A stretch of 28,510 nucleotides of DNA from a virus. Each line of letters begins with the position of its first letter. Position 1 is the first letter of the stretch. The position numbers were made by a program, and so were the translations under genes. Positions 1-8,570 of this stretch are shown here, one piece after another. The notes under the pieces were generated by a model that saw nothing but the letters and a program-made list of their open reading frames with translations, ran no database searches and had not been told where the DNA came from. The stretch spans positions 1 through 28,510 of the IMG/VR virus record IMGVR_UViG_3300030419_003103. One strand, given 5' to 3'.

Positions 1-81
1 AGCAAGGTTAATCTCCAATACAGGAGCACCCAACTGCCTTAAGCAATATGTTTTAAAATCAGTTCTACTTGATGGTTGCAT
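1..81 (-). CDS. Partial gene, probable neck/structural protein (gp13-like), N-terminus only
   Basis: The first 27 codons of a gene run off the left edge. The peptide begins MQPSSRTDFKTYCLRQLGAP and continues VLEINLA. From memory, the pattern (T/S)R-x-(D/E)FK-x-YCLR-x-LG-x-PV-(I/L)EIN matches the start of a conserved T4-like cyanophage structural protein usually annotated as neck protein gp13 or as a virion structural protein. The ATG at 81-79 lies 23 nt after the preceding stop codon. A purine-rich AAGGGG about 10 nt upstream could serve as a weak ribosome site, and a late promoter motif precedes it. The position after the baseplate block also fits gp13, which begins the neck/terminase cluster in cyanophages. 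The open frame is seen directly; the gp13 name is an inference from a short stretch. Confidence 0.6.
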   Translation of the reverse strand, partial: MQPSSRTDFKTYCLRQLGAPVLEINLA

Positions 82-101
82 TTACACAATACCCCTTAAT
101 A

Positions 102-108
102 TATTTAT
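102..108 (-). promoter_or_regulatory. T4-type late promoter (ATAAATA) overlapping a stop codon
   Basis: The minus strand reads CCATAAATATATT here. ATAAATA matches the T4/cyanophage late promoter core recognised by the phage sigma factor gp55. Its TAA is also the stop codon of the 213-aa gene. Transcription would begin at about position 95, some 15 nt before the ATG of the left-edge gene. The motif is short, but the placement in the only gap between the two genes supports it. Confidence 0.6.
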
Positions 109-746
109 GGAGAGGAAGAAATACCTGCTATTACTAAAACACTCCCTGATGCTACATCATAGATGGTTGAAGCAGTTCCAGGTCTAGTAAATGTAACTGC
201 AGTTCCTGGCTGTATTTGAGTGGAAGCAGTATTAGCAGATCCTACTTGAACTACAGTGCCAACTGTACCAAACCCAATAACAGGAGCATTTGTAATAGCA
301 ACACCAACAGTTACTGAATCACCCACAGCAACATTTGTTTTGGAATTTATAGTAATAGCTGTTGTTCCAATACCAGCTGTTGATCCGGCAGAAACAGCAG
401 TAGTTAATATAGTCTCAGTTTCAGTATCTCCCGTAAGTAAAAGATTCCAAACATACCTTCCTGCACTGAGATCATTAGTTTGAGTTGCTGCTAAAGAAAC
501 ATCAAATTTACCAGCTGCGGCACTTGTAAATCCTACATTAAAAGTCCTAGTAGCACCTAAAGTTGCTCCTACAGCAACACTTTTTGCCATCTGAGCAGAT
601 CCACTCCACCCAGTAAAATCAAAAGCATCTCCATTAGGACGTGTAATGGTAAAACCATCCTTAAAAGTTGATCCCGTGTTAATTTTTACATTAACACCTT
701 GAGAAACTCCTGCGTCAGTATCAAATTTAAAAGAATGTTGGGCCAT
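105..746 (-). CDS. Beta-sandwich tail/baseplate accessory protein (213 aa)
   Basis: Residues ~15-113 have the pattern of the immunoglobulin-like fold seen in phage baseplate upper and fibre-attachment proteins: RPNGDAFDFTGWSGSAQMAK, then alternating strands ending SAGRYVWNLLLTG (~95-106). The last strand of that fold appears to be SGSVLVIAGIS (200-210). Between them, residues ~114-193 look like an inserted module rich in V, T and G (ITINSKTNVAVGDSVTVG), similar in style to modules in the two giant proteins of this window. There is no signal peptide or membrane segment. The ATG overlaps the stop codon of the preceding gene by one base (TAATG), so the two are translationally coupled. It is probably a virion component near the baseplate or fibres; the exact role is unknown. 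Family assignment is by pattern only. Confidence 0.75.
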   Translation of the reverse strand: MAQHSFKFDTDAGVSQGVNVKINTGSTFKDGFTITRPNGDAFDFTGWSGSAQMAKSVAVGATLGATRTFNVGFTSAAAGKFDVSLAATQTNDLSAGRYVWNLLLTGDTETETILTTAVSAGSTAGIGTTAITINSKTNVAVGDSVTVGVAITNAPVIGFGTVGTVVQVGSANTASTQIQPGTAVTFTRPGTASTIYDVASGSVLVIAGISSSP

Positions 747-958
747 TAGATACTTCTCTCTGCTAAAGCTTTAAGTAAGGATTTAATCTCACCGATTTCA
801 GACTCTAAGTTATCAAGTCGCTTTTTCTCATCTTCTTGAAATTGTCTTCTGGATATGTAAGATTCATATCCAGAGGTATTAGTATTAACAATAGCATTAG
901 TTTCAGAATCTCTAAAAAGATAATTTTCACCCTCAACTGGTATAAGTTTATTTTTCAT
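746..958 (-). CDS. Small coiled-coil protein (70 aa), unknown function
   Basis: The protein begins MKNKLIPVEGENYLFRDSET. Residues ~37-66 form a charged heptad-like helix (FQEDEKKRLDNLESEIGEIK followed by SLLKAL), a probable coiled coil for self-association or docking. The frame stays open five codons upstream to a TTG at 973, but the ATG at 958 is preferred: it sits one base after the stop codon of the 2534-aa gene, which implies re-initiation. Its stop overlaps the next start. Small coiled-coil proteins at this position are common in T4-like cyanophages. They may be chaperones or connectors for the neighbouring tail protein, but nothing in the sequence proves that. Confidence 0.75.
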   Translation of the reverse strand: MKNKLIPVEGENYLFRDSETNAIVNTNTSGYESYISRRQFQEDEKKRLDNLESEIGEIKSLLKALAERSI

Positions 959-959
959 A

Positions 960-3900
960 TTAAGCAAGTGCAATGGCTCTTAGATCTTGAATAACTGGAA
1001 CAAGTGCCTGATTAGTTGATGTCATCACCAATTTAATTCTAAAAATCTTAAATGCAGGAAGTTCATCAATTGTCCATTCAATTTCTTTAAAGGACCTAGG
1101 ACCAGGTACAAAATCATAGAAAGAATTCTTTTTCAATTCCACATCAGGTGATCCATTACTATCACCAATCGCCTTTACTCTACCCTCAGTTCTACCAGTA
1201 TCAAGATTGGAATGTCCAGGGAAAGGTGTAAAGATTACACTTTCATTAATATCATTTTGAATAGCATAGAATGCCCTTATGTCATTAGCATCATTAATGG
1301 AACCAGTAAGAAGAATTCTTATAGCAGTAGCGGAATTCTGTAAAGTTACAGGTTTAGATGCATAATAGAATGCATTAGGATCTGTTTCCAAACTATTAAC
1401 TCTCTTATCACTTATATAATCAGTAATAGGTCTATTAACCCTATTAGAAGTAAATATTACATTAGTTCTTGTTAAATCAATACAAGGAGAAAGTCTAGTA
1501 TCTACACTCAACAAATTCATATTCATAGTAAATGACTTTCTACCTGGAAGATTTTGTAGACGCGCATCTTCGTTAACTTTAGAGGCAATAACTCTTGGAG
1601 AATCGAAATAATTATGCGATCCAATAGAAATTGGTTGGAACCCTTTATCAACATAAGGACTTTCATTACCATTTACACTCTTACCACTTGTAGTTCTAGC
1701 AGAAGCAGAAATAGTAGTAAATTTAGGATTAATTACTTGAATGTCTGGAGTTATAATTTCAAATGGAACATTATAAGTTGCTTCAACAGTATCTCCACCA
1801 ATTTTCTCAGTTTCATTAAAGAACAGTTTTTCAAAGGTAGCACCCGTTCTATCTGTCATATCAGTGCCCGAAGACATATCTGCCTTCAGATAATAGTAAT
1901 CAAGACCTATTTGCTCATCAATATCAGCATCACTCAAATCATGAGTCGTATTAATCCTCAATAATGATACTCCATTCATTTCATACTTATAAACAAGATC
2001 AGCATCAGAATGCTGGAATGCAACCGTACCATTTCTTGCGCGTGTAATACCAGTTAGATTTTGACCAGAAAGACCGGTATACTTGATAATCTCACTACCA
2101 ATCTTAACCAAACCTGGATTTGTAGCACCAACAGAAACATTTTCAAACTTCGCAAAGTTTGCTGTACTTGCTACTGAAATATTACCTGTAGAAGATGCTG
2201 AATAATCCCCACTTAATGTAGTAGGTTGAACATCAGATTTTGCTCCCTTGAGGGTAACTTTATTAACATCAGAGATCATTCCATGATTTCTCTGATTTAC
2301 CTTAAAGTGTAATCCATCATATACTTCCTGAACAGCACTTGTAATAGTAACATTTCCACCGAAATTACCATTCATTGTGGTAGCAACACCCACAGCAGTA
2401 TTATAAGTTAAAGTATACCCTGCTCCAACAGTGAAGTCTCCCTGAACATTATCTAGTTTTAATTCATTAACACCAGCAATTTGTTGAACACTTAATCTCA
2501 AATTCCTACCAACAGAAGAAATACCAATAGATGAAACCGTAAGAACATCACCCACTTGATATCCTATACCACCATTTGTTATACTTGCATTGCTGATAAC
2601 ACCCCCGGTACTAACTGTTACAACTCCAGTGGCATTCCTTCCACTACCTGTAACATTTGTAAAGGAAACATTATAAGCAGTAGGACTTCCAGTATATCCT
2701 ATACCTGCATTTAATATTCTAAGATCACCATGAGCAGTTCCAGCACTTCCAACATAAGTTCCTGTTGCTCCAGATTTTAACTGTACTATAGTATTACCTT
2801 TTGCTAAACCAGTATCCCTTAATGTAGTTCCAATACCAATTCTAATAGTTTTGGAATCAATATCAAATGGATCTTTTCTAAGAACACCAATATCTGTTGG
2901 TAATTTAGGATTAAAGAATTGAACTGATCCTTCATTAGTAAAGTCTGCTCTATATAATTTGAATTTAAGGTCCTCATACTGACTTGCATCCCAACTAGAA
3001 GCGTTTTGAGATTTAAAGAGAGAACCAAGAATTGGCTGAGATGTAACAAGAATAGTTCCTGCTTCTTGTGCAGTAGATGTTACATCCGCTTCTCCAATTC
3101 TAGAAATCCATACAGTATATTCTGTAGAATCGGAAAGAAGAACGATTGCATATTCTCTTTGACCGTTGAGATAAACAGGAGAATCAAAGGTAATTGTGGT
3201 AGCAACAGATGCATCGCTTGATACATTAACATCAGCAGCAGGTATTTCAATATCTGCAAAAGGAAGAATTTTTAATGTAGGAAGACCAGTTTGAATCTCT
3301 CTTATTTGACAGAATACGGGAAGAGATGCATCTTTAGTTCTAAAGTATACATCAATCTTCGTAACAAATATTCCTGTACTATCATCTACAAAGAATGATT
3401 GTGCTAAGGGGTCTCTTCTTACTTGAGTGACTTCAGTAACATTAGTAACATTAGTAATATTTTGTGCAACAATCTGTGTAGAAGAAGTTGATGAATCACT
3501 AGCTGTGGCTGTAGCAGTAACTCTTCCTGAAGTAATGGTTCTTGACTGTGTGAAATCTTCATGAGTAACCCTTGCATTTCTAAGAGAAAGAGTTACTTCT
3601 TGAGTATTATCAAGATCACCTTGAGAATAGAAAATCTCTTCAGCAGACGTTGTTACTACACCGCCAGTTCTATCATTAGTAGAACTATTTGTTAATCTAA
3701 AGACTGTTCTACCAGTTTCAAATTGAGGATTACCTGCAATATTACCATCAGGAACCATATAGGATCCAATTATAGTTCCAACATTATCTGATACCAATCT
3801 AAGATTACTTAAAGTTGCAACAGCACCACTTGTTTGACCTCTCAAAATCATCCCTTGCTGAACCCAACCCCAATATGTCGGCTGTCTTTCATTTGACAAA

Positions 3901-6900
3901 CTAGCACAATCTACATTTATCAAAGAACTAGTGGTAGAATAAGTCGAAGGAACTATGTTCTCCCTATCATAAGGGTTCTGCGAATAAACATCGGTAGGAG
4001 CATTAAATGGACCATACTTATGATTTAAATTAGCAGCTCTAAAGACGATATATGGTACAGAAGGTTCAAAATTATCAGGTACAGATTCTGAAATAGGCAT
4101 TGTACCAATAACTTCTTCCCCAACTTGGAAAGTTCCCGAAGTCATTGTAACTTCTAATAATTTGGGAATTAAGAATCCATTGATATCAACAGTATCGAAG
4201 AATCCATAAACCTGAGTATTAGGCTTCATCCTTCTTCCAGTGAAGGTGATATTCCTTTGCCTCATGAAGTGAATAATATTTCTACTTACAATCCTATCTC
4301 CTAAGGATTCAGTATCAATTTGCTGTCTAATGGTATGCTGAACACCCGTTCTAGATTGATCAAGAGTTGTTTCAAGACTTACACTTCCACTAACCGTTAC
4401 ATCTGTAGTTTGACTTATAGACTCAGTTGTTCCACCAGGTCCCGTATTATTAGAACTCATCGATGTATTAACATCTACACCCAAAGTCATATCCAAATCA
4501 TTGGTGATACTATCAGTTTGCCATGAATTCCAAATAATAGGACTTACACCTATACGAGATCCATCAGCAGTATCAGTAATTTCAGCTCTAAGTGCTTCCG
4601 CAACACCACGGAAAGAACCTTCCATCTCAACATCTCTCAATTCCATTCTATTAACATCAATCCATACATCAACACTTGGATCAAGATCAATAGATCCTTC
4701 ATAACTCTTAACCAAGTATGGAGTTACATTCTCAACTCTGGTTGCAAATGGCTGATTTAACCACTCAACATCCTCATAATCGAGACTTACAACTTGACCG
4801 GTTCTCTTAATATTAGTACCAATAATATTACTGAGATAGTTAAGATCTGCATTAGTATTAGTAGTTGTACCCAGTCCGGCAATTGCATCTGATCCTAACT
4901 CCAAACTAACAGAAGTTGTATAATGAGAAGGTCTTAAACGACCATTCTGCAAATCTACACTATTCTTTACCCCAACTGTTAAATCCTGAACTCCTACAGC
5001 AGAGAAATTATCAATTAGGAAACCCGACTTAAACCTATTTTGTCCTTGAGCATCTGCTATGAAAAGATTAGCAGTATTATTTTCTAAAAGAGAAAGAGTA
5101 GTATAATATTCTAAATTCTTAATCCTATTCTCTAGCTTATAGATATCGGTCATCTGATATCTCTTATGATTCACATAAGTAACTTGAGCATTTGAAACAT
5201 CATAGAGATATGGAGGAAGAGCAATATTTGCAACATTTATTGCATCATTAATTGGCCCTGGTAACTTTGGTTCATCTGCTGCTTCACCAAGTTTTACTTG
5301 GAAAACTCCATCTTTAGTTAAATAAATTCTATCCAATCTAGGTAGATAGTAATTAAATGCTAAAGTCTCTGATTCATCAGAAGCAAAGATGTATTTTGTA
5401 CTATGCTTGTCATCAGTAAATGATCTTCCTGCAAATTCAAAAGGAGAAGCAGAATCAACTGCTACAGTATAATCATCAACTCGTGGTCGTGCATCAATAA
5501 GATCAGTATTTCGATAAGCATCTATAGATTGTATTTCTGTTCCATAATTAAATCCTTCATAAGAATTGGCAGTCGTAATATCTCCATCATCTGCAGATTC
5601 ATAATAACCTTTAGAATAAACAATTTTTACACTCTTACGAGGAGATACTACTCCTTGCTTTCTTAGAATGTAACTATAATCATAATAAGTTAAAGTTTGC
5701 CCATTATAGAAAGTATAATTATCAGTTATATTAGGACTACCTTGATCTAAAGTAGAAGCAATTCCATTTACACCAGAATCCAAGAAATTAAGAATCTCTC
5801 CATCTTGAAAAGTATTTTTATTCAAATAAATGAAGGAAATCTTGCTGCTATCAACTTGTACAGCATACATCCCTCTTGCACCACTCAACTGACCTACAAA
5901 TTCTTCTCCAATAATAAGATCATCAGTTTTACCCGTAGGACCATCCAATGACCCAATAACTATATTTGGCAGTACTGGTTCAGCAGTATTAGTAGATTCA
6001 TATATCCCATGCACCTTAATTACATCAGGAACATTAAGAGAAATCTTTTCATCTTGAACTCTAGTTCCATATGGATAACTTCCATAAGTTAATCCATCAT
6101 TTCTTGTTGTAGAGAGACTGCCAGCATTTGTACCAGATCCTGCATCATTAGACTTATTAACATTTAAAATCTGAATAATTCCTTTCTTCTTGGACTTAGA
6201 AGTTACTTTACTCTTTCTAAGAGTAGCAATAAGACGAGCTTCTCCACTACTATCATCAGCACCTAGTCCATTAATTTGAAGACTAGTACTACCATTAGTA
6301 AAATCAAACTGATCTGAATTAAGTTTTTCAGTACTTCCACCACCTCTTGTTAAGACATATCTTTCTTCATCGAAAGGTAAAAATACTTGATTAGAACCAG
6401 CTTCTACAGAAAGAACATTAGAAGAATTATTAGCAATAGTAACATCAAATTCTCTTCTAATAATAATAGAAGAACCTTCCAAATCTACCGATTCAATATT
6501 TCTTTTAGGAAGAGGTGCAAAAATTCTTTCGTTATTCTCGGTTCTCTCAGTTTCTGTAGTAAGAAGTGTTAAATCAGTTACTCCAATGGTATTGAGATCA
6601 AAACCACCATCACAGATTCCACTAACAGTTGTTACTCCACTCAGAATAAGAGAGTTTGTGTTTACTTGATCAACCTTAACAAAAGATGGATCAGTTTTTC
6701 CATCACGAGTATACTTAAGATAATTACCACTTGTTACAATACCCGGGAAAGTAGTAGTAGGACTTGTAAAAGTAGCAATAAATCCTTTTGATTGAGTAAT
6801 ACCAGTTATACTACCAACACCAATTTTAATAGCATCTGAAGGAATAACATCCGCAGAGAAGGTAGATCCTGCGCCAGCATTGTCATGATTGACTAAAGAG

Positions 6901-8564
6901 TATACTGAACGTACATCTCCCATTCCATAATTCGTCCACCCAATACTTACTCTAGTATCAGTAGAATTGTCAAAAACTAATTTTTCACCATTAATAAAGT
7001 TTCCAGAGATTTGATAAACAGTTAACGCAGCACCAGCAGTTACGGCATTTTTAAGGAATGCAGTTGCTCCACTAGAATCACCTTTAATATAAGTTGGAAC
7101 ACTTAGGGTAACTGCCTCATTAAGTTCTAAATCACCATAAGTCTGAATGTCATAAAGAGAAAGATCCCATCTATTTAAATTATAATTACTTAATTCATAA
7201 CCACCAGATTCTAAAGCATAATCATATACTCTAGCAATTCCAACTTCTTTTCCTGCTGGATTTAAAGAATTTATACCAACTCTATCTTTTCTTAAACTAA
7301 TAGTTTCGGAAGTACTTAAACCAATTTTTGGAGACCCTGATGCTCTATCTAATCTAAGTGTGGATCCAAAACTAAAATTCACTGCTTGATTTTCAAGCAA
7401 TCTAGTTGTTCTTGGTTTAGGAGTATCTAAAAGAGAAGGTGCAATTGTCTCAACTTCAAATCCCCTTACATATGCTTTTCCAGGTCCAACCTTGTAAACC
7501 ATCAAATCCTCAGATGGCTTTTGTCCATACTCAGTTAATTGATTTGATTTATAAATTCCATTATTTCCTTTACCATTATTCAAACTATCTTTGGCAAAAA
7601 CATCAAATGCCTTAATGTAATAATTTCCAGACTCATCAAAAGTTCTTCTCGCAAATTCCTGAGCAAGAATATTATATTCAGTTTTATTGTTTATTTTTCT
7701 CAATACTCCATTCTTTACATTCGCTAATTCAACAAAATTAGGAACATCAAAAGTATCTAAATCTTTTTTGGCTAAAGATGCAGTAATTTTTAATCTATCT
7801 GCACCAGGAGCAGCATAGTTATTAAATCCATTAGCATTATCATTCAAATATGGATCTTGATCTGCATTAACAATTTCTTCAAGAATATCTAATCCAACCC
7901 TATAACTAGGAGTATTGTCATATTGATCAAGAATTAAAATCTCAGTATCAACCTCAACCAAATATCCTCTAAGAAAATATACACCTTCACTGATACGGAA
8001 TGCCGATCCAATCGAACATGCATTACTCGCTATAGTTTTTGAGAATCCTTCCCCTGCAGTAATAAAACTAGTTCCAAACGTAATATTAGAATCTGTAATC
8101 AAATTCTCAGCATCACTAAAATCTCTTACTGAATTATTAGTACCAGATTCTCCATAAGTTACATAAAGAGTAATATTTCCCCTATCAGACTCATCCGCAG
8201 TAATTACTTTTCTTATTGTTGCCGTTACTCCAGAAGTTTCTCCTCTAATAGAAACTCCAACTAAATCACTAAGATATAAAGATACAGGAATACCTAAAAA
8301 ATCACTTTCAACTTCTACAGCATAAAATTTGTCAATATACGTTAAATCACCAGGAATTACCTTGGCACCTTCTTTAAAGAAGTGGTTGCCCATTTGCTCA
8401 ACTTGATTTTGCAATATAGATTGCAACGTAGTCAGTTCTCTTGCCTGAACTGCCTGTCCTGGCTTAAATAAAACCTTGTAATAGTCTTGAGCTTTACCGC
8501 CTATTTCCGGTTCATTAAAGTCATCAAAATATGGAGCTACGTTGAGATTGGTTTCCTGAGACAT
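960..8564 (-). CDS. Giant DUF4815-type virion structural protein (2534 aa)
   Basis: The N-terminus (residues ~8-70: NVAPYFDDFNEPEIGGKAQD, then FKPGQAVQARELTTLQSILQ) is the signature of DUF4815, a family of large phage tail/baseplate proteins. A coiled-coil segment lies near residues 1130-1165 (IYKLENRIKNLEYY). Residues ~1433-1460 carry RNITFTGRRMKPNTQVYGFF, a segment recurrent in phage tip and fibre proteins. Around 2000-2060 are two GG-x-GY beta repeats, and at ~2150-2190 a module KIGSEIIKYTG...ARNGT...H that is also found in the gp7-like protein. There is no signal peptide. The ATG lies 6 nt after the gp8 stop. The protein occupies the slot where T4 has gp9-gp12, so it probably forms baseplate periphery or fibre attachment. 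That role is inferred from position; the family call is firm. Confidence 0.9.
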   Translation of the reverse strand: MSQETNLNVAPYFDDFNEPEIGGKAQDYYKVLFKPGQAVQARELTTLQSILQNQVEQMGNHFFKEGAKVIPGDLTYIDKFYAVEVESDFLGIPVSLYLSDLVGVSIRGETSGVTATIRKVITADESDRGNITLYVTYGESGTNNSVRDFSDAENLITDSNITFGTSFITAGEGFSKTIASNACSIGSAFRISEGVYFLRGYLVEVDTEILILDQYDNTPSYRVGLDILEEIVNADQDPYLNDNANGFNNYAAPGADRLKITASLAKKDLDTFDVPNFVELANVKNGVLRKINNKTEYNILAQEFARRTFDESGNYYIKAFDVFAKDSLNNGKGNNGIYKSNQLTEYGQKPSEDLMVYKVGPGKAYVRGFEVETIAPSLLDTPKPRTTRLLENQAVNFSFGSTLRLDRASGSPKIGLSTSETISLRKDRVGINSLNPAGKEVGIARVYDYALESGGYELSNYNLNRWDLSLYDIQTYGDLELNEAVTLSVPTYIKGDSSGATAFLKNAVTAGAALTVYQISGNFINGEKLVFDNSTDTRVSIGWTNYGMGDVRSVYSLVNHDNAGAGSTFSADVIPSDAIKIGVGSITGITQSKGFIATFTSPTTTFPGIVTSGNYLKYTRDGKTDPSFVKVDQVNTNSLILSGVTTVSGICDGGFDLNTIGVTDLTLLTTETERTENNERIFAPLPKRNIESVDLEGSSIIIRREFDVTIANNSSNVLSVEAGSNQVFLPFDEERYVLTRGGGSTEKLNSDQFDFTNGSTSLQINGLGADDSSGEARLIATLRKSKVTSKSKKKGIIQILNVNKSNDAGSGTNAGSLSTTRNDGLTYGSYPYGTRVQDEKISLNVPDVIKVHGIYESTNTAEPVLPNIVIGSLDGPTGKTDDLIIGEEFVGQLSGARGMYAVQVDSSKISFIYLNKNTFQDGEILNFLDSGVNGIASTLDQGSPNITDNYTFYNGQTLTYYDYSYILRKQGVVSPRKSVKIVYSKGYYESADDGDITTANSYEGFNYGTEIQSIDAYRNTDLIDARPRVDDYTVAVDSASPFEFAGRSFTDDKHSTKYIFASDESETLAFNYYLPRLDRIYLTKDGVFQVKLGEAADEPKLPGPINDAINVANIALPPYLYDVSNAQVTYVNHKRYQMTDIYKLENRIKNLEYYTTLSLLENNTANLFIADAQGQNRFKSGFLIDNFSAVGVQDLTVGVKNSVDLQNGRLRPSHYTTSVSLELGSDAIAGLGTTTNTNADLNYLSNIIGTNIKRTGQVVSLDYEDVEWLNQPFATRVENVTPYLVKSYEGSIDLDPSVDVWIDVNRMELRDVEMEGSFRGVAEALRAEITDTADGSRIGVSPIIWNSWQTDSITNDLDMTLGVDVNTSMSSNNTGPGGTTESISQTTDVTVSGSVSLETTLDQSRTGVQHTIRQQIDTESLGDRIVSRNIIHFMRQRNITFTGRRMKPNTQVYGFFDTVDINGFLIPKLLEVTMTSGTFQVGEEVIGTMPISESVPDNFEPSVPYIVFRAANLNHKYGPFNAPTDVYSQNPYDRENIVPSTYSTTSSLINVDCASLSNERQPTYWGWVQQGMILRGQTSGAVATLSNLRLVSDNVGTIIGSYMVPDGNIAGNPQFETGRTVFRLTNSSTNDRTGGVVTTSAEEIFYSQGDLDNTQEVTLSLRNARVTHEDFTQSRTITSGRVTATATASDSSTSSTQIVAQNITNVTNVTEVTQVRRDPLAQSFFVDDSTGIFVTKIDVYFRTKDASLPVFCQIREIQTGLPTLKILPFADIEIPAADVNVSSDASVATTITFDSPVYLNGQREYAIVLLSDSTEYTVWISRIGEADVTSTAQEAGTILVTSQPILGSLFKSQNASSWDASQYEDLKFKLYRADFTNEGSVQFFNPKLPTDIGVLRKDPFDIDSKTIRIGIGTTLRDTGLAKGNTIVQLKSGATGTYVGSAGTAHGDLRILNAGIGYTGSPTAYNVSFTNVTGSGRNATGVVTVSTGGVISNASITNGGIGYQVGDVLTVSSIGISSVGRNLRLSVQQIAGVNELKLDNVQGDFTVGAGYTLTYNTAVGVATTMNGNFGGNVTITSAVQEVYDGLHFKVNQRNHGMISDVNKVTLKGAKSDVQPTTLSGDYSASSTGNISVASTANFAKFENVSVGATNPGLVKIGSEIIKYTGLSGQNLTGITRARNGTVAFQHSDADLVYKYEMNGVSLLRINTTHDLSDADIDEQIGLDYYYLKADMSSGTDMTDRTGATFEKLFFNETEKIGGDTVEATYNVPFEIITPDIQVINPKFTTISASARTTSGKSVNGNESPYVDKGFQPISIGSHNYFDSPRVIASKVNEDARLQNLPGRKSFTMNMNLLSVDTRLSPCIDLTRTNVIFTSNRVNRPITDYISDKRVNSLETDPNAFYYASKPVTLQNSATAIRILLTGSINDANDIRAFYAIQNDINESVIFTPFPGHSNLDTGRTEGRVKAIGDSNGSPDVELKKNSFYDFVPGPRSFKEIEWTIDELPAFKIFRIKLVMTSTNQALVPVIQDLRAIALA

Positions 8565-8570
8565 AATTCC

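Noticed and set aside
256-483. Open frames on the plus strand, e.g. 256-483, 1614-1964, 4320-4704, 12099-12416, 20307-20621
   Set aside because: They lie opposite long, well-supported minus-strand genes, have low-complexity residues (runs of S, N, R, I) and no family resemblance or ribosome sites.
958-973. TTG at 973 as the start of the small coiled-coil gene
   Set aside because: It overlaps the previous gene by 14 nt with no ribosome site, while the ATG at 958 directly follows the stop codon.
2819-3049. Minus-strand secondary frames inside the giants (2819-3049, 9089-9316, 13073-13282, 19835-20047, 21869-22093)
   Set aside because: They are out-of-frame readings of the real giant genes, rich in L, M and I from shifted codons, with no independent signal.
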